Source of the DNA: Tritrichomonas musculus
Taxonomy: Eukaryota > Parabasalia > Tritrichomonadida > Tritrichomonadidae
DNA: 64,000 nucleotides
Assembly: GCA_039105265.1 (NCBI GenBank)
Contig: JAPFFF010000008.1
Location: 62,001-126,000 of the forward strand
Direction of reading: 5' to 3'
Part shown: positions 40,852 to 49,505 of the stretch, one piece after another
How positions within the stretch are numbered: the first letter of the stretch is position 1
How the letters are laid out: every line of letters starts with the position of its first letter
Translations under genes and position numbers: made by a program
The notes under the pieces: generated by a model
What the model was told of the DNA's origin: nothing
The model's input: the letters and a program-made list of their open reading frames with translations, nothing else
Databases searched by the model: none

Positions 40852-41528
40852 AAATCTCTCAAATGTGGACACTTTTTGAACCTTCCTCTCAAATATTCCA
40901 AAAAAATTTCTTTTGGTCAGATGCCCTCAAAAAGTGAAAAAATTGAATAAAAAATAATCAGAAAAATAACTTTTTAAGATAATATCTTGAACTATCTATT
41001 GTTCTTCACAAAAAAAAAAATCTATGTTTGGCCGAAATCCTAATGCTTACCCGAATTCAAATGGACAACCTCAAAATTATGGAGCAATTTTCTCACCAAA
41101 TGCTTATCAACAAGCCAATATGTTTAATTTTCAATTCCAAAATCAAACCATTGTTAATAATTATCAGCAAAATGTACCTCAAATTCCAAATCAAATGCCA
41201 TTAAATACTCAACAACCACTACATAACGAAAATCAAAAAGAAAATACATCTAATTATGAACAATATTTACAAGAATCAGAACAATTTAGTGCACAATCAA
41301 TAGCCGAAACATCAAGAAGCACATACAACTATAACATCCAAGCCTATGAAAGAATAATGAACTTTTTCAATAAAGATCCATACTCTAAATTTAATAAAAA
41401 TTTAACTTTTATTTCTCATTTTTTTATTTAATTCAATTTTTTCACTTTTTGAGGGCATCTGACCAAAAGAATTTTTTTTGGAATATTGAGAGGAAGAAAG
41501 TTCAAAAAGTGGACCATTTGAGAGATTT
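40852..41528. repeat. About 97-bp inverted repeats enclosing a small gene
   Basis: The left arm 40852-40948 and right arm 41431-41528 are reverse complements with only a few mismatches and small gaps. Shared blocks include TTTTGGTCAGATGCCCTCAA and AAAAAGTGAAAAAATTGAAT. The gene at 41024-41431 fits almost exactly between them and its stop codon touches the right arm. Confidence 0.88.
41024..41431 (+). CDS. Gln/Asn-rich small protein inside inverted repeats
   Basis: The product is 135 residues. The first ~75 are Asn/Gln/Pro-rich (NAYPNSNGQPQNYGAIF, then NNYQQNVPQIPNQMP), prion-like in composition. Residues ~85-125 are more helical (YEQYLQESEQFSAQS, YNIQAYERIMNFFN). The last residues NLTFISHFFI run into the right inverted repeat, so the original C-terminus may have been replaced. 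It has no transposase features. It may be a host gene captured between repeat arms, or a truncated one. Confidence 0.5.
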   Translation: MFGRNPNAYPNSNGQPQNYGAIFSPNAYQQANMFNFQFQNQTIVNNYQQNVPQIPNQMPLNTQQPLHNENQKENTSNYEQYLQESEQFSAQSIAETSRSTYNYNIQAYERIMNFFNKDPYSKFNKNLTFISHFFI

Positions 41529-41725
41529 TTAGATTTAATTTTGGGAAAAATTTTGATCGTAATTCTCTCAAATAATAATAAATAAGACATTGTTTTTTGT
41601 TTGAGAAAATTTCCAAAAGTGATGAGATAAAATATTTTAAAAACTTTCGTTGTTTCATTAAAAAAAGAAAAATCAATGATTTTCTCTCATTTTTTTGACA
41701 TCAAAATTCAAATTTTTTAAGATAT

Positions 41726-42127
41726 ACATCAAAATTTTTTCATGTTGTACTAGATATTCCAACATTTTGTTCTCAAAAAGTTATATTTTGTTCTCAAAAA
41801 GTTAGAATTTTTAATAAAAGACATAGAAAATATTGAATAAATCATAATTTTTTTTATTCAAAATTATTTGGGTTACATATTTTTACCGAGTCTTACCCCA
41901 AATCGCGGGGTCTCGACTCCTCCTAACGACTCCTCCCTCTTGTCGTCGTCGTTAGTCGTCGCTCGACGCCCGCTAGGGGTATGTAGACTGCGGAAAAAAT
42001 ATGTAAAAATAAAATAATTTGAATAAAAAAAGAGTGATTTATTCAATATTTTCTATGACCTTTAATAAAATTCACTTTTTGAGAACAAAATGTTGGAATA
42101 TCTAGTATAACACATCAAAATTTTTTC
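41726..42127. repeat. Foldback element with GC-rich core
   Basis: Arms of roughly 140 bases (left from 41726, right to about 42127) share ACTAGATATTCCAACATTTT, TTGTTCTCAAAAAGT and CATAGAAAATATTGAATAAA in inverted order. The left arm holds one extra copy of the TTTTGTTCTCAAAAAGTTA unit. The ~100-base centre (about 41886-41992) is unusually GC-rich with CGACT and CGTC repeats. Confidence 0.88.
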
Positions 42128-42222
42128 TAAGTTTTCAAAAAGTTCATTTTCCAATTTTTTTGTCTAGATTGTGTATCATCATGAAAAAATAATAATAAAA
42201 AATTTATAATACAAAATTGATA

Positions 42223-42231
42223 TCACTTTAA
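42223..42231 (+). promoter_or_regulatory. Inr-like initiator of the small unknown gene
   Basis: TCACTTTAA matches TCAYWYWTW except for one position and would give an 11-base leader to the ATG at 42236. Confidence 0.45.
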
Positions 42232-42235
42232 TATA

Positions 42236-42640
42236 ATGCAAAAAGATATATTATGTCTCTTGGGAGAAGTTTTAAAAGAATTCGATTTTATGGAATATTT
42301 GGGGAAATACAATAAACTTGCAGATAGATATGAACATGGTTACGAGTTATGGGAAGAAGAAGGGCAAAGATTTCTTAAAGAAGACTTTATACAATCCTAT
42401 GCAGACACAAAAACACCTCCAACACTCAATGATGGAATGACAGAAATCATTGAATGGTTGAGAATTGGATTGTGTACTTCTTTATTCTTTCCTCAATGGG
42501 TTGATTACGAAAGATCTGTCCTTGGTAGAAACTTCTTGAGAAAGATGCTTAATGCGTACGAGCCATATGAAGAAGATCTGAAATTCGTTGTCAAAAGCAT
42601 TAGGTATCTCATAGAAGTAGCTGAACCATTGACTCAATAA
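42236..42640 (+). CDS. Uncharacterised 134-residue acidic protein
   Basis: The sequence is rich in Glu, Leu and Tyr and largely helical (DILCLLGEVLKEFDFMEYL; then EEDLKFVVKSIRYLIEV). It has no signal peptide, membrane segment or motif that I know. Codon choice looks like that of neighbouring real genes, and an initiator-like site lies just upstream. The stop TAA is followed by AAA, as is common for polyadenylation in trichomonads. The gene is probably real, with no known function. Confidence 0.65.
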   Translation: MQKDILCLLGEVLKEFDFMEYLGKYNKLADRYEHGYELWEEEGQRFLKEDFIQSYADTKTPPTLNDGMTEIIEWLRIGLCTSLFFPQWVDYERSVLGRNFLRKMLNAYEPYEEDLKFVVKSIRYLIEVAEPLTQ

Positions 42641-43001
42641 AAAGTCAGTGCGAATTTTTCTATTTATTTTTTTTATTTTATTTTATTAATTTATGAAAAC
42701 TACTTTATATGTTTTCAAAACGAATAATTCAAATACATATTGAATTTATATAATTTATACTTTTTGATGATCTTTTTTTCAATCAAAAAATGTTTAATTA
42801 ATATGAATTATTTCAAATAATAAATAATTAAAAACTTCTTTATATTGTTCTGTTCTTTTTAATAATATTTATGCTTGTTAAATATTGTTTATTATTAAGT
42901 TTTTATTAAATATATAAAGCAAATATTGATCACACTTGAAATGAGCTTTTCTGTGTTTGAAAATGGTTGATCAATTGCTTAAAAAATATTTTTTATTCAA
43001 T
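42641..43001. other. AT-rich intergenic region
   Basis: Nothing recognisable lies between the converging unknown gene and the decayed kinase/Sel1 gene. Confidence 0.55.
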
Positions 43002-43265
43002 TTACTCAAAATAATCTTTAAGAAATGCAGATGCACAATCAATTCCTGAATCAGAAAGTTTCTTGATAATATGATATGCTTTATGCTGATTCTTTTCGCA
43101 TCCTTTGCCTTGATATTGCATTACTCCTAAAAAAAATAATGCTATTGGATTATTAGTTTCAGAAATAAGTGTAAAATAATTAAATGCTTGTTTATAATGT
43201 TTTAAATCATAAAGTTGTATTGCATATTCTAAAGGAATACGGCAATACCCTGATTTAATAAGCAT
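43002..43265 (-). pseudogene. Sel1-repeat end of the decayed kinase gene
   Basis: This is in the same frame as the kinase part at 43299 and separated from it only by a TAA plus 11 codons that read NDTENIYKYFN. It gives two Sel1-like units (YAIQLYDLKHYKQAFNYF and ALFFLGVMQYQGKGC). Continuity of frame and fold shows that one gene has been cut by an in-frame stop. Confidence 0.7.
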
Positions 43266-43298
43266 ATTGAAATACTTGTATATATTTTCTGTATCATT

Positions 43299-44888
43299 TT
43301 ATATTGTATATTTTTTCGCTAAGAATTCTTGGCACTTGATATCTCCTTTGTCTGCTTTTTGTTGGATAAAATGAAGTAATAAATCGTTTTGATCTACTTT
43401 TTTAAAATCATTAAATTCTTTATTTATATATTGCTGAAAATCTTCTTCATTATTTAAATCATTTTTGATGGTGTTCTTAGATATCACTTCTATTTTAGAT
43501 TCACCAACTTTTGCAGTATCTGTAGGATGAGTGCTAATTGATTCTTTTTCTTTCCTTTCTATTCCTTTATCGGAATTTTTCTCTTTAATCAAATCATCAA
43601 ATTTTACAACAAGATTATTTGAATAAAATTCAATGTTAGATTTTTCTATTAAATGAATATAATTGAAAAACACTTCTTTATTTATACTTTCCGTGATAAA
43701 GCCAGAATCATTCTTCAAAAGAGATACAATATTACTAAATGACGGTCTTTCATTAATATTTTGAGACCAACAAAGTTCAATAAGTATACGATAATGCTCA
43801 TTAATATCAACATCAAATTTTGGGCGATTAGATTTTGTTACAACTTCATTAAATAATGTATTGAAATTATGAATGTTTTTAAAAGGTTTTTCATGTGTCA
43901 TTATCTCATATACAATCAAAGAATATGCATAAACATCACTACTTTTTGAGTATTCATTAAATTCTAATAATTCTGGTGATGAATAAAAAATATTCCCTTT
44001 AATTCCCACTGAGGTTTGAAATGTCATTGTTTCAGTAGAATGGATTTTTGATAATAAACCAAAGTTACCTTTTTTTGGAAATAAGAACTCATCAAGAAAA
44101 ATACTTTCTGGTGACAAATTTCTATGTATAACGTTATGCGAATGTAAATAAGCCATTCCTGATGCAATTCCATAGATATTGATCAGCTTTTTGGTGTCAT
44201 CCCATTCTTCGGTATGTTCATCATCTCTCTTCATTTCAAGAAGTTTTTTTAATGATTTATTGGGTGGTATTTCGGTAATTATAGTAGGCATTGGTTGATT
44301 ATTAAAATCAATTGGACTATAGCCGATAAATTTCAGAAATGATGGATGATTAAACTTTGAAAGAATGTTTATTTCTCTGGAAAGATGAATTAGATCTTTT
44401 GACGTTAACTCAACAATGCTTGTTGTTGATATTTTCGCTTCATAGGTAACATTTGTTTCTTTATTTTTTATTTCATATACTTTAAAATTATCTATCCTTT
44501 CAATTAATTTCTGCTTTATAAATTTTTTCAAATCCAAATAAGATACATTTAAAGATGGATCGTTTTCTTGAATTTTTTTTAATTCATCGAAATCAATAAG
44601 TATTTGATTGAAACTTTGATTATTTTTGTTATTATTAATATAATTTATAAAATTGAAATATTCATTGGCATCGATTTCATCTCTAATAAATTCTTCATCA
44701 TTTTCAAGAATATTAACTATTTCATCAAATGTTGGACGTTTTTCAGCATCATCTAACCAGCATTTTCTAATTAATTTTTGATAACAATTTGGTACATTAA
44801 AATCAAATTCAGGACGAATCCCAGAATGAACAGCACGAACAAGTTGTAAAAATGTCAATCCTTTAAAAGGTTTGTTCAAAGTTATCAT
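43299..44888 (-). CDS. 5'-truncated TKL-like kinase remnant with a complete pseudokinase domain
   Basis: The 529-residue frame begins inside a kinase C-lobe (residues 1-75: YQKLIRKCWLDDAEKRPTF). The frame is readable about 30 bases further upstream as GDVYAFAILLYQ, but no N-lobe exists. A second kinase-like domain spans ~125-400: AKI keeps the Lys, but HRD is HRN (VIHRNLSPESIFL) and DFG is NFG (GNFGLLSK), so it is predicted inactive. A linker and a short Sel1 start follow before the TAA. It belongs to the same family as the large kinase locus at 53774-60200. Upstream, TCACTTTTTGA sits at the break point (44946-44956). It is likely a pseudogene. Confidence 0.65.
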   Translation of the reverse strand: MITLNKPFKGLTFLQLVRAVHSGIRPEFDFNVPNCYQKLIRKCWLDDAEKRPTFDEIVNILENDEEFIRDEIDANEYFNFINYINNNKNNQSFNQILIDFDELKKIQENDPSLNVSYLDLKKFIKQKLIERIDNFKVYEIKNKETNVTYEAKISTTSIVELTSKDLIHLSREINILSKFNHPSFLKFIGYSPIDFNNQPMPTIITEIPPNKSLKKLLEMKRDDEHTEEWDDTKKLINIYGIASGMAYLHSHNVIHRNLSPESIFLDEFLFPKKGNFGLLSKIHSTETMTFQTSVGIKGNIFYSSPELLEFNEYSKSSDVYAYSLIVYEIMTHEKPFKNIHNFNTLFNEVVTKSNRPKFDVDINEHYRILIELCWSQNINERPSFSNIVSLLKNDSGFITESINKEVFFNYIHLIEKSNIEFYSNNLVVKFDDLIKEKNSDKGIERKEKESISTHPTDTAKVGESKIEVISKNTIKNDLNNEEDFQQYINKEFNDFKKVDQNDLLLHFIQQKADKGDIKCQEFLAKKYTI

Positions 44889-45022
44889 TTGATATAATAA
44901 AATAGCAAATGCATAAACATCGCCAGCTATTCCGTTTCTAAATATTCAAAAAGTGATTTATCGTAGAAAATTCTAAAAAAAATCGTATCATTTTACATAT
45001 AATATTTATTTCATTTTCTTAG

Positions 45023-45357
45023 ATGCTGCTTTTATTTAATTTTAATGTGATGGTATTGTCTTTAATAACCAATAAAAAACTTAACAGAAATCTTAAACAA
45101 AAAGCAAACTCTATTCTAATTGTTTATTTTTCATGCACTGGTAATATAAAAAGAATTGTAACTAATATCAATTCGTTAATTGGTAGAGACTTAAAAGAAA
45201 TTGTTCCACTAAATCCAACACAAGCGAAGATTTAGATTATTCAAATCAAGATAGTCGAGTAGTTAAAGAAAAAAATGATCAAACCATCCCAGAAATATCT
45301 AGTGAAATCAAACAGATGTTTTTAGATATTGCTTCTGAATTAAAAAGCATTGACTAA
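45023..45357 (+). pseudogene. Flavodoxin-domain pseudogene
   Basis: The first frame reads SILIVYFSCTGNIKRIVTNI, the FMN phosphate loop of flavodoxin (FSxTGN), then RDLKEIVPLNP. It stops at 45235. The next frame continues EDLDYSNQDSRVV, KEKNDQTIPEI, which is the stretch that follows in bacterial-type flavodoxins (DLNYN, SRxxKE, D, RPEI). It then ends early with MFLDIASELKSID at a TAA. One frameshift is thus visible, and about half of the ~150-residue fold is missing. Flavodoxins carry electrons with FMN. The family is typical of bacteria, so the ancestor may have been acquired by transfer. Confidence 0.75.
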
Positions 45358-45483
45358 CTTGAATGCCAAAGCAGAAAAAAGTAATGAGATATTAGCAGTT
45401 GCGATTGAGTATATAGTTATAATGGAATTAATATTTTACATGTTTATTTTGAAATGTCTATATATTCTAATTCAATACATCCT

Positions 45484-48400
45484 TTAAATATCAATTTCAA
45501 ATCCAATATAAAATTCTGAATTAATATTTTTATATTTTGGTTTTTCTTGTTCTCTTTCTTTCAATTCAGTAGACATGATAACTAGACCCAAATGATCATA
45601 TAGATAATCAATTTTTTTAAAATATTGATAGAACACATTATAACTCAAAATATCATCGAAGTGATGATTTATAAACAATTGATAAATATCTGAAAATAAT
45701 TTGCTTGACTTATCAATTAATTCTTCAAGTTCTTTCATGAATACATCAATTCTATTTTGGAATTTTTTTATTAATGATAAAATCAGCAAATACTTGGATG
45801 GATGAAATCCTAATTTACATGATTGAATCAATAAATCAATTGCATCATTTTCTTTATTTTCATAAAAATAAAGATGGGCCAAATTATACATACAAATCAT
45901 ATCGTTTGATTTATGAATCGCTTCATTGAAATATTCAATTGCTAAAACAATATTGGGCTGAATTTCAGCACCAAAACCATGTTTGTAAATAATTCCAAGA
46001 TTATTTTTTGCATAAAAATGATTAAATGATGAAGCTTCTTTATAACAATGAATAGATTGCTCAATATTCTTTTCTATATATTTTCCTTCATGATATAAAA
46101 ATCCTAAAACAAAATATGAATCAATATTCCTATTTTTTGCAGAAAGAGAAAACATGAAAAAACCTTTTTTGATATTTTGCTTGACATAAATACCATTTAA
46201 ATAAAATACTCCAAGAGCATACTGGGCGTCATCATTATTTTTATTTGCAGCTTGTGTAAAATAATATATAGCTTTATTAATATTTATTGGTACATTTGCT
46301 TTTTTTCCAAAAATATTATACCCAAAAATATATAACAAACCAAGAGCATATTGTGCTTTTTCATCATTTTGATTTGCTGCTTCTGTAAAGTAATAAATCG
46401 ATTTCTTAATATCTTGAGAAATATATTTATTACTAGAATAAATAACACCAAGATTATAGAGTGCATTTGAATTATTTTGATTTGCAGCTAATTCAAAATA
46501 ATGCAAAGCTTTATTAATATTTCGAGATAAGTATATTATACCAAGATTTAATTGCGCATCTTCAATATTTTGGTCGGATGCAAGTGTATAATAATAAATA
46601 GCTCTTGGAATATCTTTTGGAATAAAAATACCACTTTCATATATAACTCCAAGGTTATATTGCGCTAATGGATACTCTTGATTTGCAGCTAATGTATAAT
46701 AATAAATAGCTTTATTTATGTCCTGTGGAACAAGTTCACCTTTTTCATATATAAGGCCAAGATTATATTGTGCAAATATATGGTCTTGGTCTGCAGCTAA
46801 TGTGTAATAATGAATAGTTTTATTTATATCTTGTGAAACATATTCACCTTTTTCATATATAAGACCAAGATTATATTGTGCAAATGAATCACCTTGATCT
46901 GCAGCTAATGTATAATAATGAATAGCTTTATTAATATCTTGTGAAACACCTTCACCTTTTTCATATATAATACCAAGATTATGTTGTGCACTAGAAATAT
47001 TTTGATCTGCAGCTAATGTATAATAACGAATAGCTTTATTAATATCTCTAAAATCATATCCATAATGATTATAAATAGAGCCAAGATTATATTGGGCCAT
47101 TGCATGGTTTTGTTTTGCAGCGAGTTTAAAATAAAAAATTGCTTTGTTTATATCTCGAAAAACATATTGACCTTTTGCATAAATTATTCCAAGATTATAT
47201 TGAGAATTGACTTCATTTTGATCTGCTGCAAGTGAATAAAAATAAATAGCTTTGTTCATATCTCTTGTTGTGAATACGTCTTTCGAATAAATATATCCAA
47301 GATTATATTGAGCTTGCTTATTATTTTGCTTAGCAGCTTCTGTAAAATAATAAATGGCTTTATCGATGTCTCTTGGGATGTATTCGTCAGCAAAATAAAT
47401 TGTTCCAAGTATAAATTGTGCTACTACATTTCTTGCATTTGCAGCTTTGGCAAAATAATAAATTGACTTATTAATATTCCTTGGAATATATTTTCCTTCC
47501 ATGTAAATAATTCCAAGGTTTATTTGTCCTTGAAGAACATTTTCTAGCAACGAAATATAAATCTCATTATTATAAACAATTAAAAATATTTCACAAAATA
47601 ATTTAAAAATAGAAGGACGCTTTTCTGGATTGATATCAGTACACATTTCATATATTTTTTGATATTTTATTTCCATTTTTTTAAATTTCTTTTCTTTTTG
47701 TGGAATTTCTTCATTAATAATAAAATAAATCATCTGACCAAGTGAATAAACATCACTTTTTTCTGTTGCCTTACCAAATTGAATTTCAGGTGCAGAAAAA
47801 CCAGCAGTAAAATCGTTCGTTTGAATTCCTTCATTTGATAACTTAATCATTCGATTAAAATCGATTAAAACTAATGTTTTATTTTTATCAATCATCACAT
47901 TACTAGGCTTTAAATCACGATAAATATAATTTTCATCACGAATATATTGAAATATTAGTATAAGTTCCAAAATAAGAATAATTTTTTCAGTAGAATCAAA
48001 ATGAAAACTTGCAATATTACTCAAAGTATTACCATTTATGTATTCAATAATTAAATGATTCGTATCTTTAACTGTGCCATAAAAATTGGCAATAAAAGGA
48101 TGCTTTATTTTTGTGTAATTTTCAATTTCTCTGCTGTTTAGTAGTTGACTTTCATTATCATTTGGATTTGCTTTTTTTATTGCAAATAATTCTTCTTTCT
48201 CAATATGATAAACTAAAGAACAAAAAGAATTCTCAATATTTCGCAACTCTATGAAATTACTTATATCCCATTTTGCTGACTCTTCGTGATTATTCTCGTT
48301 TTTATTATTAAAATCAATTAAACGGTTTTTATTTAATTTCGTATAACTTTCTTTAATTAAATATCCTGATATGCATGATCGAACTGTTTTCCATATTTCT

Positions 48401-48843
48401 TCCATTTTATCATTCAATCTTTTATTAAAGACAAACTTTTTGTCAAAATTTGATATTTCTTGAATAAAAATATTATCGATTATTTTTTGATTTTTTATAA
48501 TATTGAAATATTCCGGAATTTGTCTGAATAAAAAATATACGGTTAAATTTGAATTTTCTGAAAGGAATGTTTGAAGAAGTGAAATTGAATTATCATCAAA
48601 AATCATTAAAGTTTTCTTAAAGCAAATAACATAAACATTTATATTTTCTTTGGTAAATTGATGAATGATGGCTAACTTGGATTCATTAAAATTGTTAATA
48701 ACCGATTGATTTTTATTAAAATCAAATTCTACTGATAGATGAATAAAAGAATAGCCAGAGAATATTGAATTCAACTTTTGATTTTTGATTTTTATGTTTT
48801 TATTAATGAGGATTATAGGAAAAGATAAGAATGACTGAAACAT
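45484..48843 (-). CDS. Protein kinase-like protein with about 15 Sel1 repeats
   Basis: The product is 1,119 residues. Residues ~1-190 form an N-terminal alpha/beta-like region (NVYVICFKKTLMIFDDNS) of unknown function. The kinase fold spans about 195-425: AIKK keeps the Lys, and YRDLKPSNVMID (near 308) keeps the catalytic Asp and Asn with Tyr for His. DFG is replaced by DFN (LIDFNRM, near 327), and no Gly-rich loop is visible. Sel1 repeats of 36 residues (AQYNLGLIYEKGE type, with DINKAIxYYTLAADQ) run from ~437 to ~1010. Repeats 6-8 are nearly identical, suggesting recent duplication. A helical tail ends the protein. Activity is uncertain because the Mg-binding DFG has kept its Asp. A scaffold role like that of the gene at 18697 is likely. 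The frame is intact and the stop overlaps TAAA. Confidence 0.9.
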   Translation of the reverse strand: MFQSFLSFPIILINKNIKIKNQKLNSIFSGYSFIHLSVEFDFNKNQSVINNFNESKLAIIHQFTKENINVYVICFKKTLMIFDDNSISLLQTFLSENSNLTVYFLFRQIPEYFNIIKNQKIIDNIFIQEISNFDKKFVFNKRLNDKMEEIWKTVRSCISGYLIKESYTKLNKNRLIDFNNKNENNHEESAKWDISNFIELRNIENSFCSLVYHIEKEELFAIKKANPNDNESQLLNSREIENYTKIKHPFIANFYGTVKDTNHLIIEYINGNTLSNIASFHFDSTEKIILILELILIFQYIRDENYIYRDLKPSNVMIDKNKTLVLIDFNRMIKLSNEGIQTNDFTAGFSAPEIQFGKATEKSDVYSLGQMIYFIINEEIPQKEKKFKKMEIKYQKIYEMCTDINPEKRPSIFKLFCEIFLIVYNNEIYISLLENVLQGQINLGIIYMEGKYIPRNINKSIYYFAKAANARNVVAQFILGTIYFADEYIPRDIDKAIYYFTEAAKQNNKQAQYNLGYIYSKDVFTTRDMNKAIYFYSLAADQNEVNSQYNLGIIYAKGQYVFRDINKAIFYFKLAAKQNHAMAQYNLGSIYNHYGYDFRDINKAIRYYTLAADQNISSAQHNLGIIYEKGEGVSQDINKAIHYYTLAADQGDSFAQYNLGLIYEKGEYVSQDINKTIHYYTLAADQDHIFAQYNLGLIYEKGELVPQDINKAIYYYTLAANQEYPLAQYNLGVIYESGIFIPKDIPRAIYYYTLASDQNIEDAQLNLGIIYLSRNINKALHYFELAANQNNSNALYNLGVIYSSNKYISQDIKKSIYYFTEAANQNDEKAQYALGLLYIFGYNIFGKKANVPININKAIYYFTQAANKNNDDAQYALGVFYLNGIYVKQNIKKGFFMFSLSAKNRNIDSYFVLGFLYHEGKYIEKNIEQSIHCYKEASSFNHFYAKNNLGIIYKHGFGAEIQPNIVLAIEYFNEAIHKSNDMICMYNLAHLYFYENKENDAIDLLIQSCKLGFHPSKYLLILSLIKKFQNRIDVFMKELEELIDKSSKLFSDIYQLFINHHFDDILSYNVFYQYFKKIDYLYDHLGLVIMSTELKEREQEKPKYKNINSEFYIGFEIDI

Positions 48844-49505
48844 TATCCTTATATAGAGTGGTCAACCAATTGAATACTCATAAAATTTTATAAAATTTTA
48901 CTATATTATTCATTTATCTTTGTCTATATTGAATAAGATCACGAATTTTTAAAATAATTAAAAATAACATTTAATTAGTAAAAATAAAATTAATAAATAT
49001 TTATATTTTGAAAGATTCGAAATAATTGCAGATTTTTAAAAAATGCATATTTTAAATTTTTTTATTGGTCGATAAGTCATTTGTAATGCCCTAATGATAA
49101 ATATCCATAATAAATTGTTTGATTTTTTTCACGTTTTAATTTATGAATGATCCAAATCATTATTTATCATGTAAATTGTTTGCAAAATCTTGCGAAATAG
49201 GCAGATAGATTTCAAAAGCTATACCTATCATTTATAAAAGAAGAACACAATCCAATTCTCAACCATTCAATGATTCTTTGTTCAATGGATTGTAAAGAGA
49301 TTGAATAAAATAAAAATATAAACAGATGATTTTAAATATCAATATATCGTGAATTATTAAATAATAAAAACTTTTACAATTAAAAATTTATATATTAGAA
49401 TATATGATTAATAATAAATATTCAATAATATCAATCAATATAATAAAATATTATAAGATAAACAAAGAAATAAAATATTAAAAATTTTATCATCCATAAA
49501 TAAAA
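48844..49505. other. AT-rich intergenic region
   Basis: Shared 5' region of two diverging genes. No RNA or repeat is recognised. The word ACCACTCTATATA lies just before the kinase start on the minus strand and recurs near 50762 and 31318. Confidence 0.5.
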
